Assembly (NCBI GenBank): GCA_019058315.1
Contig: JAHPZH010000009.1
Location: forward strand, 44,505 to 108,504
Source: Candidatus Helarchaeota archaeon
GTDB lineage: Archaea > Asgardarchaeota > Lokiarchaeia > Helarchaeales > RDOG01
DNA: 64,000 nucleotides
Direction: 5' to 3'
The position numbers and the translations under genes are program-made. Positions 1 through 10,128 of this stretch are shown in pieces (the first letter of the stretch is position 1; each line of letters opens with the position of its first letter). The notes beneath the pieces are model-generated. The model did no database searches, was not told where the DNA came from, and worked only from the letters and a program-made list of their open reading frames with translations.

Positions 1-2
1 CT

Positions 3-2240
3 GGCAAATTAACGTTACATGATCCAGAACCAGAAATTGAGGATTATTCTGCTTATAGTTTCATTAAATTTATAAAACATAATTCTAATCGAGATTATTG
101 GTTTATTTTAATATCAGCTATCCTTGGGTTATTTTTTTCTTTGATTATTCAAAATGAATCTCCCTTTACTCTCCTTAGAGCTATTTTTGGTATATTTGCA
201 TTTTTTTTTAGTTTAGGTTATTTAATTGCCGATTTAACCTTTTTTAAAGAAGAAATGGATACTTATGAAAAAATTACTATTAGTATTGGATTAAGTACTG
301 TTATTTCTCCCTTAATACTTTATTTTATAAATTTTACACCATTAAAACTAACGGAAATATATAATACTATTCTATATTCCATAATAATAATTATAGGATT
401 CATATTTTTATACATAAGATTTAAAAAGACAGATTTAACTAAATTAAAAACTAAAGTACCAATAATAGGTCGCCGAAGACTTTTCACGCTGACAGTTCTT
501 TGTTTATTAATTGCGGCGTTGGTGAGGGCTTTTAATATCTATCAATATCCTTTATTTGGAACTCCTTCAGACCCTTGGCTTCATTATGGGGTCGCAAAGG
601 CTGCTATTAATTTAAAATGGTTCGAATTTTATTATGGGGCAATTTATGATGTTTTTTATCCTTTATATTATATGACATTGGTCGGTCTTAAGTTTCTTTC
701 AGGCTTTGATTTATTATTCATGTGTAAAACAACTCCCATGATAATAAGTGTGTTCACCACATTCATCTTAATAGTTTTATCATATAGAGTAACTAAAAAA
801 TGGGAGATTGGAATTCTTACAGGTCTTTTTAGTTCAACAATGGATGTTATTACTCCTGTGAACTCTGCCACTTTGTGGCCCCAAACAATAGGGTATATGT
901 TTTTCCCACTTATCATTTATGCATTTCTTAAAGTAAGTGAAGAAAGGAAATTGAAAGATATGATATTATCAATAATATTTTTTTCGTATCTTACAGTCAC
1001 ACATGTTGTAACAATAGCTGCATTAATATCGGCTTTAATTTTAATTGCAATTACTCTATTTTATAGAAAAACGTATAACAAAGAATTCCTCTATACATTA
1101 ATTATTTGTATTGGTTTCTTTATCGGATGGGGAAGTATTTTTTACACTAGAAAATTAACGGAATTAGTTACTATAAATATATCACGGTTGGATTTTTCAT
1201 TAATCCTAGTATTAGGTGGCGCAGCATTATTAGGAATAGGTATTATTTTTTTCTATCTAAAACGATTTGGGCCAACAGTCAGGACAAGTTTTGAATTGAC
1301 ATTTACTAAAATGAGTTGGTTAATAATCATTTTAGTTTTCGGAATCGGATTAAACCCACTTTTATGGATGATTTTTCCAATAACTAGTGGATTCGCTCAA
1401 GGGATACCCTTTATTTATTATATAATTATATTCATCGCAGCTTATCCAATGTTAATATTAGGTATTACGGGATTTAGAATAATGTTTCATAGAGGTGGAA
1501 TGAGAGATCAATATTTAACTGGTTGGTTAATGGGTCTGATTATAATTGCGGTTTTAATTATGTTTGGGGGAAATTACTTATTTTCGGGGAGAGTTGCAGC
1601 ATTTGCTACTGGTTTATTCATTATATTAGCTTCAATTGCTATATTTTCAATTTTTTCTACCATGAAAAATCGGACTAGAAAGCAAATACTAATATTGTCT
1701 TTAATTACTGCATACTCAACACCCTTTGCTATTTTATACAGATATCCACTAGTTTATGGGATTGAAGAGACGCGATATTCCGAATATCAGAGTTTAGCTT
1801 GGTTAGCTCCTCATGTCACATCCTTTCCGGTTTTTATAGGTGATAATAGGGCATTATATCTAGTAGAAGGTGTTGTATGGAATCCAGTGATGAGTCTTCA
1901 ATTCATTGGAGATATTCCATTGTTTGATTCAACAGAACAGATATTATTAGCATATTTTACTGGATTATTTCCTCATTTTTTCAGATTAGGTATATATACG
2001 TATTATTTTAAATTTTTAAAGGAATTTCTAGAACCTCTAGTAGACTTGGGCTTTGGTCCTGTTTATATAATTATCTTTAGGTACTTTTATGAAGTTGGTC
2101 CAATTGATTTATTCGGTCGAGATGAGACTATCCCTACTATTCCGTTGACTATCTATGATTGGTTCATGTATAGTAATTCTGAAAATTATAATAAGATATT
2201 TGATAATTGGTTTGAACAAATTTACATTCCAAATCTTTAG
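3..2240 (+). CDS. Multi-spanning membrane protein, GT-C glycosyltransferase-like, 5' end cut by window edge
   Basis: The frame is open from base 3 through to TAA at 2240. The first TTG in it (141) is not needed as a start, so the gene very likely begins to the left of the window. The visible part is over 740 residues with more than ten hydrophobic segments. An acidic motif (TPSDPWLHY) lies in the loop after an early membrane helix, where GT-C enzymes carry the Asp that contacts the lipid-phosphate sugar donor. This points to a membrane glycosyltransferase that uses a polyprenyl-phosphate sugar. I see no WWDYG motif, so it is probably not the oligosaccharyltransferase AglB itself. It leads a run of glycan genes and is followed 14 bases later by a methyltransferase. 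The family assignment rests on topology plus one motif and is moderate. Confidence 0.6.
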   Translation, partial: GKLTLHDPEPEIEDYSAYSFIKFIKHNSNRDYWFILISAILGLFFSLIIQNESPFTLLRAIFGIFAFFFSLGYLIADLTFFKEEMDTYEKITISIGLSTVISPLILYFINFTPLKLTEIYNTILYSIIIIIGFIFLYIRFKKTDLTKLKTKVPIIGRRRLFTLTVLCLLIAALVRAFNIYQYPLFGTPSDPWLHYGVAKAAINLKWFEFYYGAIYDVFYPLYYMTLVGLKFLSGFDLLFMCKTTPMIISVFTTFILIVLSYRVTKKWEIGILTGLFSSTMDVITPVNSATLWPQTIGYMFFPLIIYAFLKVSEERKLKDMILSIIFFSYLTVTHVVTIAALISALILIAITLFYRKTYNKEFLYTLIICIGFFIGWGSIFYTRKLTELVTINISRLDFSLILVLGGAALLGIGIIFFYLKRFGPTVRTSFELTFTKMSWLIIILVFGIGLNPLLWMIFPITSGFAQGIPFIYYIIIFIAAYPMLILGITGFRIMFHRGGMRDQYLTGWLMGLIIIAVLIMFGGNYLFSGRVAAFATGLFIILASIAIFSIFSTMKNRTRKQILILSLITAYSTPFAILYRYPLVYGIEETRYSEYQSLAWLAPHVTSFPVFIGDNRALYLVEGVVWNPVMSLQFIGDIPLFDSTEQILLAYFTGLFPHFFRLGIYTYYFKFLKEFLEPLVDLGFGPVYIIIFRYFYEVGPIDLFGRDETIPTIPLTIYDWFMYSNSENYNKIFDNWFEQIYIPNL

Positions 2241-2254
2241 AAATTACATAAAAA

Positions 2255-2947
2255 GTGATACTTTTGTCAATCCGTGGAAAAACCTATAGAGATGAATTGT
2301 CTGACGAAATTGTGAAAAAATTATTAGCGAATCCCTACACGGTTCATTCGAAGATGCTTGAAATAGTAGGGAAAAACAAGACTATATTAGAAGTTGGTTG
2401 CGCAACAGGTTATATGACTAAAAGGTTTAAAAAAAATAATTGCAATATTACTGGTATTGAAATCAATCCAAAAAGTGCAGACCTTGCTAAGCAATATTGT
2501 GATCAAATAATTATAGGTGACATTGAAATAGAAAAAGATCTTCCTTTAAAAAAGGAATATTTTGACTTTATTTTATTTGCTGATGTGCTTGAGCACTTAC
2601 GTTTTCCTCTTCGAACACTATTTAAGTTTAAAAAATATTTAAAACCTGAAGGAAAATTCTTTATTTCTCTCCCTAATGTTGCAAATTATCGTGTACGACT
2701 GAATCTATTAACTGGCAGATTTAATTATACAGAAATTGGATTGCTAGATAAAACACATCTTAGATTTTTTACAATTAATACAGCTAAACAACTTATACGG
2801 GATGCTGGATTAAAAATAGTAAAATTGGACGTATCTCCAAGTTGGAATAGTTCAATCAATTTATTAAATAAATTATATTATTTAATTACTAAAACTTGGA
2901 AAAGCTTATTTGCTTATAGTATCCTAATTCTAGCCTCAAAAAAATAA
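2255..2947 (+). CDS. SAM-dependent methyltransferase, class I
   Basis: This 230-residue protein has the class I motif I LEVGCATGYMTKRF, an acidic residue ending strand 2 (GIEINPKS), and FDFILFADVLEHL as the later motif, which is the Methyltransf_23-like pattern. The tail LLDKTHLRFFTI is common in methyltransferases of polysaccharide loci. It starts with GTG 14 bases after the membrane protein, so the two are probably cotranscribed. The likely role is methylation of a sugar or lipid-linked intermediate. The acceptor cannot be told from the sequence. Confidence 0.75.
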   Translation: MILLSIRGKTYRDELSDEIVKKLLANPYTVHSKMLEIVGKNKTILEVGCATGYMTKRFKKNNCNITGIEINPKSADLAKQYCDQIIIGDIEIEKDLPLKKEYFDFILFADVLEHLRFPLRTLFKFKKYLKPEGKFFISLPNVANYRVRLNLLTGRFNYTEIGLLDKTHLRFFTINTAKQLIRDAGLKIVKLDVSPSWNSSINLLNKLYYLITKTWKSLFAYSILILASKK

Positions 2948-2958
2948 AACTCAGTAAT

Positions 2959-4161
2959 TTAAATTTTTAGTAGAAAATCTTTTAATTTTTCAAATCTTGC
3001 TTCCCAAGTGTTTTGCTGCAAAAATTTATCAATTTTTTCCGGTTCAATTTCAGCTGATAAACTGATGTCTATATTCTTTAGAAATTCTTCATAATTCTTT
3101 GAAATATAAACATATGGAAATCCTACCATTTCCCTTAGAAATATTGATACAACAGGTTTTCCTCCCGCAAGTGACTCGTAGATCTTAACGGGATGCCCTG
3201 AATCAGTTACTTGTTTTAATGAAACAAATGGGATTAGAGTTGTGTCGAAATAATGGATGTATTGAGGAAGATCTTCGTATTTTTTAGCTCCCAATAAGAA
3301 AAAATTTTCGTTATTACTTTTTATTTGTTTTAGTTTATCATTAAAAGCGGGATCAATATTCCCAATAAAAACAAAATTGTAATTTGGACGTTTCGAAATT
3401 ACATAATCTAATAGTTTTGCATCTAAATGCTCAGCTATCAACCCAAAAAATCCTATAATGGGATTACCAGAAGGTAAATCAGGAGGTCTCGAACACTTCT
3501 CTCTCGCTTTAATGAAATGATGAAATTCAGCCCCATTTGTTAAATAATACGTATTTTTATTGAATTTTAATGCCCTTTCTTGGAGATATTTAGCTGTCGC
3601 TAATACAAAATCGGAATTTTTTATTAAATATTCTTCTTTTGCTAAGATTTGAGTTGTGGGTGAATCCCAGTAAGATATATCATCTACGCTGTCATAAATA
3701 AGCTTAAATCCCATTTTCTTAAAAAATGGAATATATTCAACTAACAAAGGAAATTGATAAAGTACAACTTTTTTTTCAGAAGTTGAATATGTATTAAATT
3801 TTCTAATATACGCTTTTTGAACATCTTGAGTTTTTTCTTGATGAGTGGTCTTTAAAAAATTAAATATTCTTAAGATTTGTAGACGGCGTAAAATTCTTAT
3901 AGCCAATGAATCAATTTTAGATTCTAAACGTGATCCTTTTTTTAAACGATTGAAGGGATTTAAGTCAAATTCGTAAGGATTATGCCATATTTCTAAATTA
4001 GGAATTGTTCTTCCCTTTTCTTTTTCTTTATCAAAATGTACATTTGGAAAATTTACAAATAGGACCCTATTACCATCATTTGAAAATAATTCTGCAAAAT
4101 GATGGATTCTGTTATAGGTAGAAACATTCCAAGGAATTGGGTTAATCAATATTACATCCAT
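2959..4161 (-). CDS. Glycosyltransferase, GT4-like (GT-B fold)
   Basis: A 400-residue protein with an N-terminal Rossmann-like start (MDVILINPIPW) and a C-terminal donor-binding half containing IIGFFGLIAEHLD, FFLLGAKKYEDLPQYI and GHPVKIYESLAGGKPVVS, the usual glycosyl transferase group 1 pattern with the E of KIYES contacting the nucleotide sugar. It lies at the downstream end of the minus-strand acyltransferase run and converges with the methyltransferase gene (11 bases apart). It probably adds one sugar to a lipid-linked glycan on the cytoplasmic side. Donor and acceptor are unknown. Confidence 0.75.
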   Translation of the reverse strand: MDVILINPIPWNVSTYNRIHHFAELFSNDGNRVLFVNFPNVHFDKEKEKGRTIPNLEIWHNPYEFDLNPFNRLKKGSRLESKIDSLAIRILRRLQILRIFNFLKTTHQEKTQDVQKAYIRKFNTYSTSEKKVVLYQFPLLVEYIPFFKKMGFKLIYDSVDDISYWDSPTTQILAKEEYLIKNSDFVLATAKYLQERALKFNKNTYYLTNGAEFHHFIKAREKCSRPPDLPSGNPIIGFFGLIAEHLDAKLLDYVISKRPNYNFVFIGNIDPAFNDKLKQIKSNNENFFLLGAKKYEDLPQYIHYFDTTLIPFVSLKQVTDSGHPVKIYESLAGGKPVVSIFLREMVGFPYVYISKNYEEFLKNIDISLSAEIEPEKIDKFLQQNTWEARFEKLKDFLLKI

Positions 4162-4251
4162 AGTAAATTTTCCTCAATTCAATAAGTAACAACCTAATTA
4201 TTTATTTTGATATTTTATATTAACAAAATTCTAAAAATAACGCTTAAAAAT

Positions 4252-5373
4252 TTAGCTCATATTTCCAATAACCCATTTTAAAGAATATTTATACCTAGAT
4301 TTTTCCCAAAGAATGCGTAAAACCCAAATCCCGCAATAGAAAGAAAAAGAAATTATATAATGGGAAAATAACGAAATCTTATTTGGTCCACCAAAAATGG
4401 ATAAAAGATACCATCCAAAATAAGCATGTAGAACAAGAATCGTTAGAGATATTTCTCCTAAAAAAGTAATTATGCTAAATATTTGGATTTCTTTACCCTT
4501 AATATCTTGAATCCAATAAAAAAATATAAAAATTAAAAATACAATCCCTTGAGACCAAAAATTGTAGCCAGTATTCCCTACCATTTTATCAGCAGGAGTT
4601 AATGGATAAAGATTTGATAATATTTCTAAAATTAATCCTCCTATTATAAAGACAATTCCTAATATTATAAATTTCTTAAAAAATGAATTATCTTCTTGGT
4701 TAGTTGCATGTTTTAAAATTGATTTTCCCACCCATACTCCTACAATTACAAAAAATATGTGAGGAAATATCGGAAATCCAGGAGTTACTAAGACTCCTCT
4801 AATAAATGCAAAAATATCCCAAGGAGATTTATAACCAATGATAGTAAGATAATTGTAATCAAAATAGAGAGCGGAATCTGCTTGATAATCTAAAAGAACT
4901 CTTAAAATTGGGCTAAGAATAATGACGACAATGGCACATAACCAAATTGTTCTATCAGAGTATTTCTCAAGAAAATATGAAATTATTATTGAAATTCCTA
5001 TTAAAGATAAAATCCCCCAAGCCCAGACTGATTGAAGACCAAATACAGTGGGACTTAATATAAAATGTAAAATTATAATCACTAATCCTCTTTTAATAAT
5101 ATGGGATTTGATTTCTTCTTCAGATTCACCCTTGTTTCTTCTATTAGTTGTTGATAAAACTACACTAATCCCTACAATCATAAGAAAAATCGGAGCTCCA
5201 ACAATACCTAAAAAATGAATAATCGTTATGGGCTCTAAAACTGACCGGATAACAAAAAGATTTGCAAAATGAAATATTAACATAATAAAGACTGCAAAAC
5301 CTCTTAAAAAATCTATAGATTTAAGCCTTGGAATTTTTAACTTAGCTAGGATAATGTCATTTTTTTTTTGCAA
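4252..5373 (-). CDS. HGSNAT/DUF1624-type membrane acyltransferase, copy A
   Basis: This 373-residue protein opens with SIDFLRGFAVFIMLIFHF, the signature of the heparan-alpha-glucosaminide N-acetyltransferase / DUF1624 / YeiB family: the S-[IL]-[DE]-x-x-R motif entering helix 1, with a His near its end. About ten hydrophobic segments follow and the C-terminus is short and basic. Known members transfer acetyl from acetyl-CoA across a membrane to an amino sugar through an acyl-His intermediate. It is one of five paralogues here, all on the minus strand. By inference it acylates a surface glycan. The substrate is unknown, and an acyl group other than acetyl is possible. Confidence 0.7.
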   Translation of the reverse strand: MQKKNDIILAKLKIPRLKSIDFLRGFAVFIMLIFHFANLFVIRSVLEPITIIHFLGIVGAPIFLMIVGISVVLSTTNRRNKGESEEEIKSHIIKRGLVIIILHFILSPTVFGLQSVWAWGILSLIGISIIISYFLEKYSDRTIWLCAIVVIILSPILRVLLDYQADSALYFDYNYLTIIGYKSPWDIFAFIRGVLVTPGFPIFPHIFFVIVGVWVGKSILKHATNQEDNSFFKKFIILGIVFIIGGLILEILSNLYPLTPADKMVGNTGYNFWSQGIVFLIFIFFYWIQDIKGKEIQIFSIITFLGEISLTILVLHAYFGWYLLSIFGGPNKISLFSHYIISFSFYCGIWVLRILWEKSRYKYSLKWVIGNMS

Positions 5374-5428
5374 TCTATCTCACTTAATATTAGGCTACCA
5401 ATTTGATAATAAAATCAGATTATTAAAT

Positions 5429-6511
5429 TTAACTTAATTTTCTTAATAAATATTCTAAGCTTCCCTTAAATTTGATTTTACTCCAGTATGTGCCTAAAAT
5501 TAAAAAAACCAAGATAAAAAATAGAAGAATTATATAGAATGAATATATTGATAGTTTTTGAACGCCACCACTCAAAAAAATCACACTATAACCAAAAACT
5601 ACATGGATATAAAAGAGAGTTAAAGATAAACTACTTAATAATGTGAAGATACCAGAGGAGGGGACTTTATTAATATCTTGAATCCAATAAATTACTATAA
5701 AAACCAAACCCCAAATACCAAAACTTTGAATTAAATGAATTCCTAGATCCCAAGGACCAAAATTCGGATTGAATCTTATTATAGTAGTTATAAAAATTAT
5801 AAAAATAAATGCTGTTAGTAACTTTATCAATAATTTTGATGACATTTCTCCATTTTTTGTATTTATAATATACTCTGCAAGTATAGATCCAAATATAGCC
5901 ATGGATGATTGTGGAATAATCGGACAAGTTCCATTAGATATCATACCCGCAATAAACCTATCCAAAGACCACGGTGCATTATATATAAGCAAAGTATAAT
6001 CTAGTTCGATATGGAGAATTATTCGCAAAGCTGGATAAAAAAACATCATTAAGCTTATAAGAATTAATCTCCATTTTATTGAAATTTTAGAAGTATAATA
6101 AATTATAATCCCAGAAATTGCAATTGTTCCGATTTCGTCCCACCACCAGACATTTTTACCTGGTTCCCAATAAAAATAAACAAAATGAAGAAAAAAATGA
6201 AAAAGAAGTAATAATAAACCACGTTTTATCACATGAGTTCGAATTTCTGATTCTGGAAAACCTTGTATTCTCCTTCTCTCAATTGCAATTCTTTGACTCA
6301 TTCCTGAGACCATAATAAAGATCGGCGCTGCAACCATTCCAAGATATGGTATATATGATAATAGAAATTCATGTCTCCAATATCCAAAAAACCATAATGC
6401 ACTGGCAGAAGTCCACCATGAGGCAAAATGAAACATTAAATAGAAAATAACACAAAGACCTCTTAACGTATCAATTGAATTAATTCTTTCCGTTTTTTCC
6501 AATTGAATCAC
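5429..6511 (-). CDS. HGSNAT/DUF1624-type membrane acyltransferase, copy B
   Basis: A 360-residue paralogue with SIDTLRGLCVIFYLMFHF at its N-terminus, the same R and H positions as copy A, followed by about ten membrane helices. The loop after helix 2 has the family-typical basic segment (ERRRIQGFPESEIRTHVIKR) before helix 3, which all five copies share in some form. It is 55 bases upstream of copy A and 22 bases downstream of copy C, so all three probably lie on one transcript. The sequences are clearly diverged from each other, so the duplication is old and the copies may act on different acceptors. Confidence 0.7.
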   Translation of the reverse strand: MIQLEKTERINSIDTLRGLCVIFYLMFHFASWWTSASALWFFGYWRHEFLLSYIPYLGMVAAPIFIMVSGMSQRIAIERRRIQGFPESEIRTHVIKRGLLLLLFHFFLHFVYFYWEPGKNVWWWDEIGTIAISGIIIYYTSKISIKWRLILISLMMFFYPALRIILHIELDYTLLIYNAPWSLDRFIAGMISNGTCPIIPQSSMAIFGSILAEYIINTKNGEMSSKLLIKLLTAFIFIIFITTIIRFNPNFGPWDLGIHLIQSFGIWGLVFIVIYWIQDINKVPSSGIFTLLSSLSLTLFYIHVVFGYSVIFLSGGVQKLSIYSFYIILLFFILVFLILGTYWSKIKFKGSLEYLLRKLS

Positions 6512-6533
6512 AAATTCCCCAATAAAAGGAATT

Positions 6534-7631
6534 TTAACTTAAAGTACCTAAAAGCCATTCAAGCGAATACTGAAAATTATTTCTTTTCCATAATTCACCT
6601 AAAATATAAGTAAAAACAAAGAATAATAAAAAAATAATAAAAAATGAGTACATCCGTAGGATTTGTTCGCCTCCGACGACTTCAACAACAGCGACCATAA
6701 AATATGCATGAATGAAAAATAAAGTTAAAGTTAATCTACCAACTAAATTAATAATATCTAGAACCACAAATTTCACCCGTTTCATATCTTCTAACCAATA
6801 AAAACCTGCTATTATAAAGCAATTCAGACCTATCACCCATATAATGTTACCAGTATTAAAAATATTTAAATCAGCTATTGTAAAAGTTGGGAATTTTATA
6901 ATATCCATAATAAGGCCTAGGGGAAATAGAATTGCCCCAATTATCATCAATTTTTTTAATGCTTTGTTTATATTATTTTCTTTAATTCCCGTAATTAAAT
7001 ATTCACCTAAAATACTACCTGCAATTACAAATCCAATCCACGGAAATAATGCAAAGCCTGGTGCAATTAATGTTGCTTTTAGCCATTCAATAATTGTCCA
7101 TGGGGCTGCAAATCCAACTCTACCAATAAAATCATTAACATCAATAAATAATAAACGTAAAAATGGAGAAACTCCAATAATAATTCCTGCTATTATTCCT
7201 CGAGTTAATTTAGAATATCGCATTAGGAAACAATTTATAATTATTGAAAAACCTAATAATGAAAAAATCCCACTCGCCCATGAGGCAGCGAATCCAAATG
7301 CTCCTATATTCATTAGTTGGTTTAGAAATATTAAAATAAATCCTCGCTTAATAATGTGTTTAAGGCTCTCTTTTGAAGGTTCTCCTCTTAATTTTCTATT
7401 TTCTAATGATAAAGTTAAAGAAACTCCTGGGATTATTATAAACAATGGCAACCCGATAATATAAATTATTGACATATAATCCAATTGAGCTTTTAGAAAA
7501 GGGATAACCCAAAGGTTTGAAAAATGAATTTGGAGCATATTTATTAATTTAAGACCTCTTAGACTATCTAATGAATAGATACGAGGAATTCTAGTAATTT
7601 TTTTTGTATTAATATCATTCAAGAATATCAC
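6534..7631 (-). CDS. HGSNAT/DUF1624-type membrane acyltransferase, copy C
   Basis: A 365-residue paralogue with SLDSLRGLKLINMLQIHF at the N-terminus, the conserved Arg and His included, then the basic loop ENRKLRGEPSKESLKHIIKR and about ten hydrophobic helices. The start codon is GTG at 7631; no nearby ATG fits better. The C-terminal helix and basic tail (FQYSLEWLLGTLS) resemble the ends of copies A, B, D and E, which supports common descent over the whole length. It lies just downstream of the acyl-CoA dehydrogenase gene. By inference it is part of a glycan-acylation set. Confidence 0.7.
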   Translation of the reverse strand: MIFLNDINTKKITRIPRIYSLDSLRGLKLINMLQIHFSNLWVIPFLKAQLDYMSIIYIIGLPLFIIIPGVSLTLSLENRKLRGEPSKESLKHIIKRGFILIFLNQLMNIGAFGFAASWASGIFSLLGFSIIINCFLMRYSKLTRGIIAGIIIGVSPFLRLLFIDVNDFIGRVGFAAPWTIIEWLKATLIAPGFALFPWIGFVIAGSILGEYLITGIKENNINKALKKLMIIGAILFPLGLIMDIIKFPTFTIADLNIFNTGNIIWVIGLNCFIIAGFYWLEDMKRVKFVVLDIINLVGRLTLTLFFIHAYFMVAVVEVVGGEQILRMYSFFIIFLLFFVFTYILGELWKRNNFQYSLEWLLGTLS

Positions 7632-7720
7632 TAGGGCATTTAAAAACTACAATTTTTCTATGAGATTAAATTAAATCGAAACAATTTATCAGAGAATTAT
7701 TAGAAAATAATGAGGAATAA

Positions 7721-8908
7721 TTAATCTTTCTTTGATTTAAGTGATTTATAAAGTTGTCTTTGGACAATGAATTTTTGAATATCTGTTGTTCCTCCAACTA
7801 CCCACATGACTGGTCCTGCTCTCCACATAGCAGCTGGAATATCGTATCTATGGGTTATAGCTTTCCCTGCAAGAGTCTGAACACAAGCATTACTTACTTC
7901 TATATGCATTTCGCTAGCATTTGCAAATGCCATAGAGGCTGCAAGAGTTGCTTGTTCCATATCTCTTTGATCGAGATATTTTGCGGCTTCAAGAGTGAGC
8001 AATCTAGAGGCATGAACTTTAAGAGCTGAGTCTGCTATTCGAAAATTGACTGCTTGTTGTCTAGAGATGGGTAGTCCGAATTGGACTCTTTCATTTGAAT
8101 ATTTTAAGGCTATATCTAACGCTGTTTGGGCATTTCCTACACAAGATGCTGCCATTACTACTCTTTCAACATTTAATTCTGACATTAAAATTGGAAAACC
8201 CTGTCCTTCCTTACCTAAAAGATTTTCAACTGGAATGCGTAAATCTTCAAATTCAAGTCTACCACAACATGCCCCTTGAATACCCATTAATTCATATTCT
8301 TCAGCGACTTTGAAACCTTTGGTTTTGGATTCCACAAGAAAACCTGTTATTTTTTTTCTTGGATCCTTTTCTTCAAGATGTTCAAGAATTCCAAAAACAG
8401 CTAATATATCAGCTTTTGTACCATTCGCTATATATTTTTTATGCCCATTTATTATATATTCATCCCCTTCACGAATAATTTTTGTCTGCATACTCGATAG
8501 ATCTGAACCAGCTTCATCTTCAGTCATACAAATTGCTCCAATCCAATCTCCTGAGGTGATTTTAGGTAAATATTTTTCCTTTTGGCTTTCAGTTCCAAAA
8601 ACGGAAAGGGGCATTCCAAAGAAAATTGTAGATACAGCACGTGTCATATTTACAGAAGCATCAATTTTACCACATTCTTCTGAAATAATACATTCTGCGA
8701 CAATACCTTTTTCTGTACCACCATATTTTTTCTGATGTATGGCACCCAACAATCCTTTTTTAGCTAATTGCTTTAATGCTTTTCTCATTGCAGAATAATC
8801 GCCCCTAAGAGCTGGTTCAACAAATTGCGGAATGTTTTCTTGAAGAAATGTTCTGGTTTCTTTTTGAAATTCAAGTTCCTCATCAGTATAAAAAACGGAT
8901 GTATTCAA
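7721..8908 (-). CDS. Acyl-CoA dehydrogenase (FAD flavoprotein)
   Basis: A 395-residue protein of full family length with three parts: an N-terminal helical domain, a beta domain with ICMTEDEAGSDLSS (FAD/substrate binding), and a C-terminal helical domain with RVQFGLPISRQQAVNF. The usual catalytic Glu in the YEGT-type motif is absent (VVGGTTDIQ here), but a Glu is present in LNVERVVMAA, the position used by isovaleryl- and long-chain acyl-CoA dehydrogenases, so the enzyme is probably active. It would oxidise an acyl-CoA to the enoyl-CoA. It is out of place among glycan genes and sits between membrane acyltransferases C and D, so it may shape the acyl donor pool, but chance insertion is possible. 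Confidence 0.88.
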   Translation of the reverse strand: MNTSVFYTDEELEFQKETRTFLQENIPQFVEPALRGDYSAMRKALKQLAKKGLLGAIHQKKYGGTEKGIVAECIISEECGKIDASVNMTRAVSTIFFGMPLSVFGTESQKEKYLPKITSGDWIGAICMTEDEAGSDLSSMQTKIIREGDEYIINGHKKYIANGTKADILAVFGILEHLEEKDPRKKITGFLVESKTKGFKVAEEYELMGIQGACCGRLEFEDLRIPVENLLGKEGQGFPILMSELNVERVVMAASCVGNAQTALDIALKYSNERVQFGLPISRQQAVNFRIADSALKVHASRLLTLEAAKYLDQRDMEQATLAASMAFANASEMHIEVSNACVQTLAGKAITHRYDIPAAMWRAGPVMWVVGGTTDIQKFIVQRQLYKSLKSKKD

Positions 8909-8972
8909 ATTATCAAAACCCTTTCAATAATCTTATTTTCTAATTGTATATTTTATAAAAAATATTTTTCTA

Positions 8973-10121
8973 TTAACCTCTTAAAAAATACTCAAGACTA
9001 TATTTATAGTTTTTATGCTTCCAAATTAATGTGATAATATAAATTAAAATAAATAAGCTTAATCCCATAACTGTGAACGGTAAAACATGGAAATAATTAT
9101 ATAAATTAAGAGGAAGGAAAAAATATGCCGCAAATAGAAAGTGTGTTACAAATAAAGTTAAAGAAATGTTCCCAATTAACATTATTGGGTCAAAAACTCT
9201 CCATTTTTTCTTTTTAATATCTTGAATATATAAAAGAACTGAAAAAAGAATTGCAAAATTACCAATTGAGAATAGATAATATATCCATTGATTAAATATC
9301 CATGAATAGTCGTGATAGATTGGAATTATTATATTCAAAGACTTAATAATAAACCATAAATCATAATGTCCAGCAGCTAAAAGAAGAAAATTAATAAATA
9401 CTGGATTATTTATATCTACAAAGTTGAAAACAATCCATAAATCAATTGGAAATGTCGCAACAAAAAGTAAAATCCCAAATATTATTAAATAACGTTGATA
9501 TTGGCTAATCTTATTATTTCTGACTGCTTCTATCCAGTAACTTCCTAGTAATGTTCCAATTAACATATTTGCTAAAACATGAAATCCGATTCTTACAGGC
9601 ATATTTGCATCTATAATAATTAATATAAATCCTATAATTCCATAAGCAATTTTAGGTGGTTTTAAGACCATTAAATAAGCGTTTATTATATATGCAAACC
9701 CAATCATTGCCATTACATTCCAATCTAATATTAATAGGGGATTAATCGATAAAATAGAGATGTATGAGCCTAAATTCAAGAGGAAACTTATTGCGATTAT
9801 TATTAAACCTCTTTTTAATATATATTTTGATAGTTCTTTTATTGGAATTTCCTTTTCTAATCGTCTTTGAATAGCAAAACTTAAAGTAATTCCAATAAGA
9901 ATAACAAAAAATGGAAATCCATGATTCATAGAATAATTTGCAATCCAAAAATCAAAAATTCTACCAAGTTCAGATTCTTTATTATAAAACCAGTGAAAAT
10001 AGTGACCAAAAACCATAAAGAATGTAGCAATTCCTCTAATAGTTTCAATAGACCTAACTCTTGGTAACTTTTGGGGTTTTTTCATAACTGCCAATTGAGT
10101 TTGTTCTCCCATAATAATCAC
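8973..10121 (-). CDS. HGSNAT/DUF1624-type membrane acyltransferase, copy D
   Basis: A 382-residue paralogue. The signature is SIETIRGIATFFMVFGHYF, where Glu replaces the usual Asp and the His is kept. The basic loop (QRRLEKEIPIKELSKYILKR) and about ten helices follow, ending KYSLEYFLRG like the other copies. GTG at 10121 and ATG at 10112 (after MII) are both possible starts. Copy E shows the same MIIM start pattern, so these two may be the most recent pair. The gene is 7 bases downstream of copy E and 64 bases upstream of the acyl-CoA dehydrogenase. Confidence 0.7.
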   Translation of the reverse strand: MIIMGEQTQLAVMKKPQKLPRVRSIETIRGIATFFMVFGHYFHWFYNKESELGRIFDFWIANYSMNHGFPFFVILIGITLSFAIQRRLEKEIPIKELSKYILKRGLIIIAISFLLNLGSYISILSINPLLILDWNVMAMIGFAYIINAYLMVLKPPKIAYGIIGFILIIIDANMPVRIGFHVLANMLIGTLLGSYWIEAVRNNKISQYQRYLIIFGILLFVATFPIDLWIVFNFVDINNPVFINFLLLAAGHYDLWFIIKSLNIIIPIYHDYSWIFNQWIYYLFSIGNFAILFSVLLYIQDIKKKKWRVFDPIMLIGNISLTLFVTHFLFAAYFFLPLNLYNYFHVLPFTVMGLSLFILIYIITLIWKHKNYKYSLEYFLRG

Positions 10122-10128
10122 TTTGAGT

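Noticed and set aside
6844..7464. 206-residue plus-strand frame opposite acyltransferase copy C
   Set aside because: It is antisense to a membrane protein gene with a clear family signature, and its sequence is a proline/isoleucine-rich shadow.
7721..8908. Acyl-CoA dehydrogenase as an inactive homologue
   Set aside because: The common catalytic Glu is absent, but a Glu is present at the alternative position used by isovaleryl- and long-chain enzymes.
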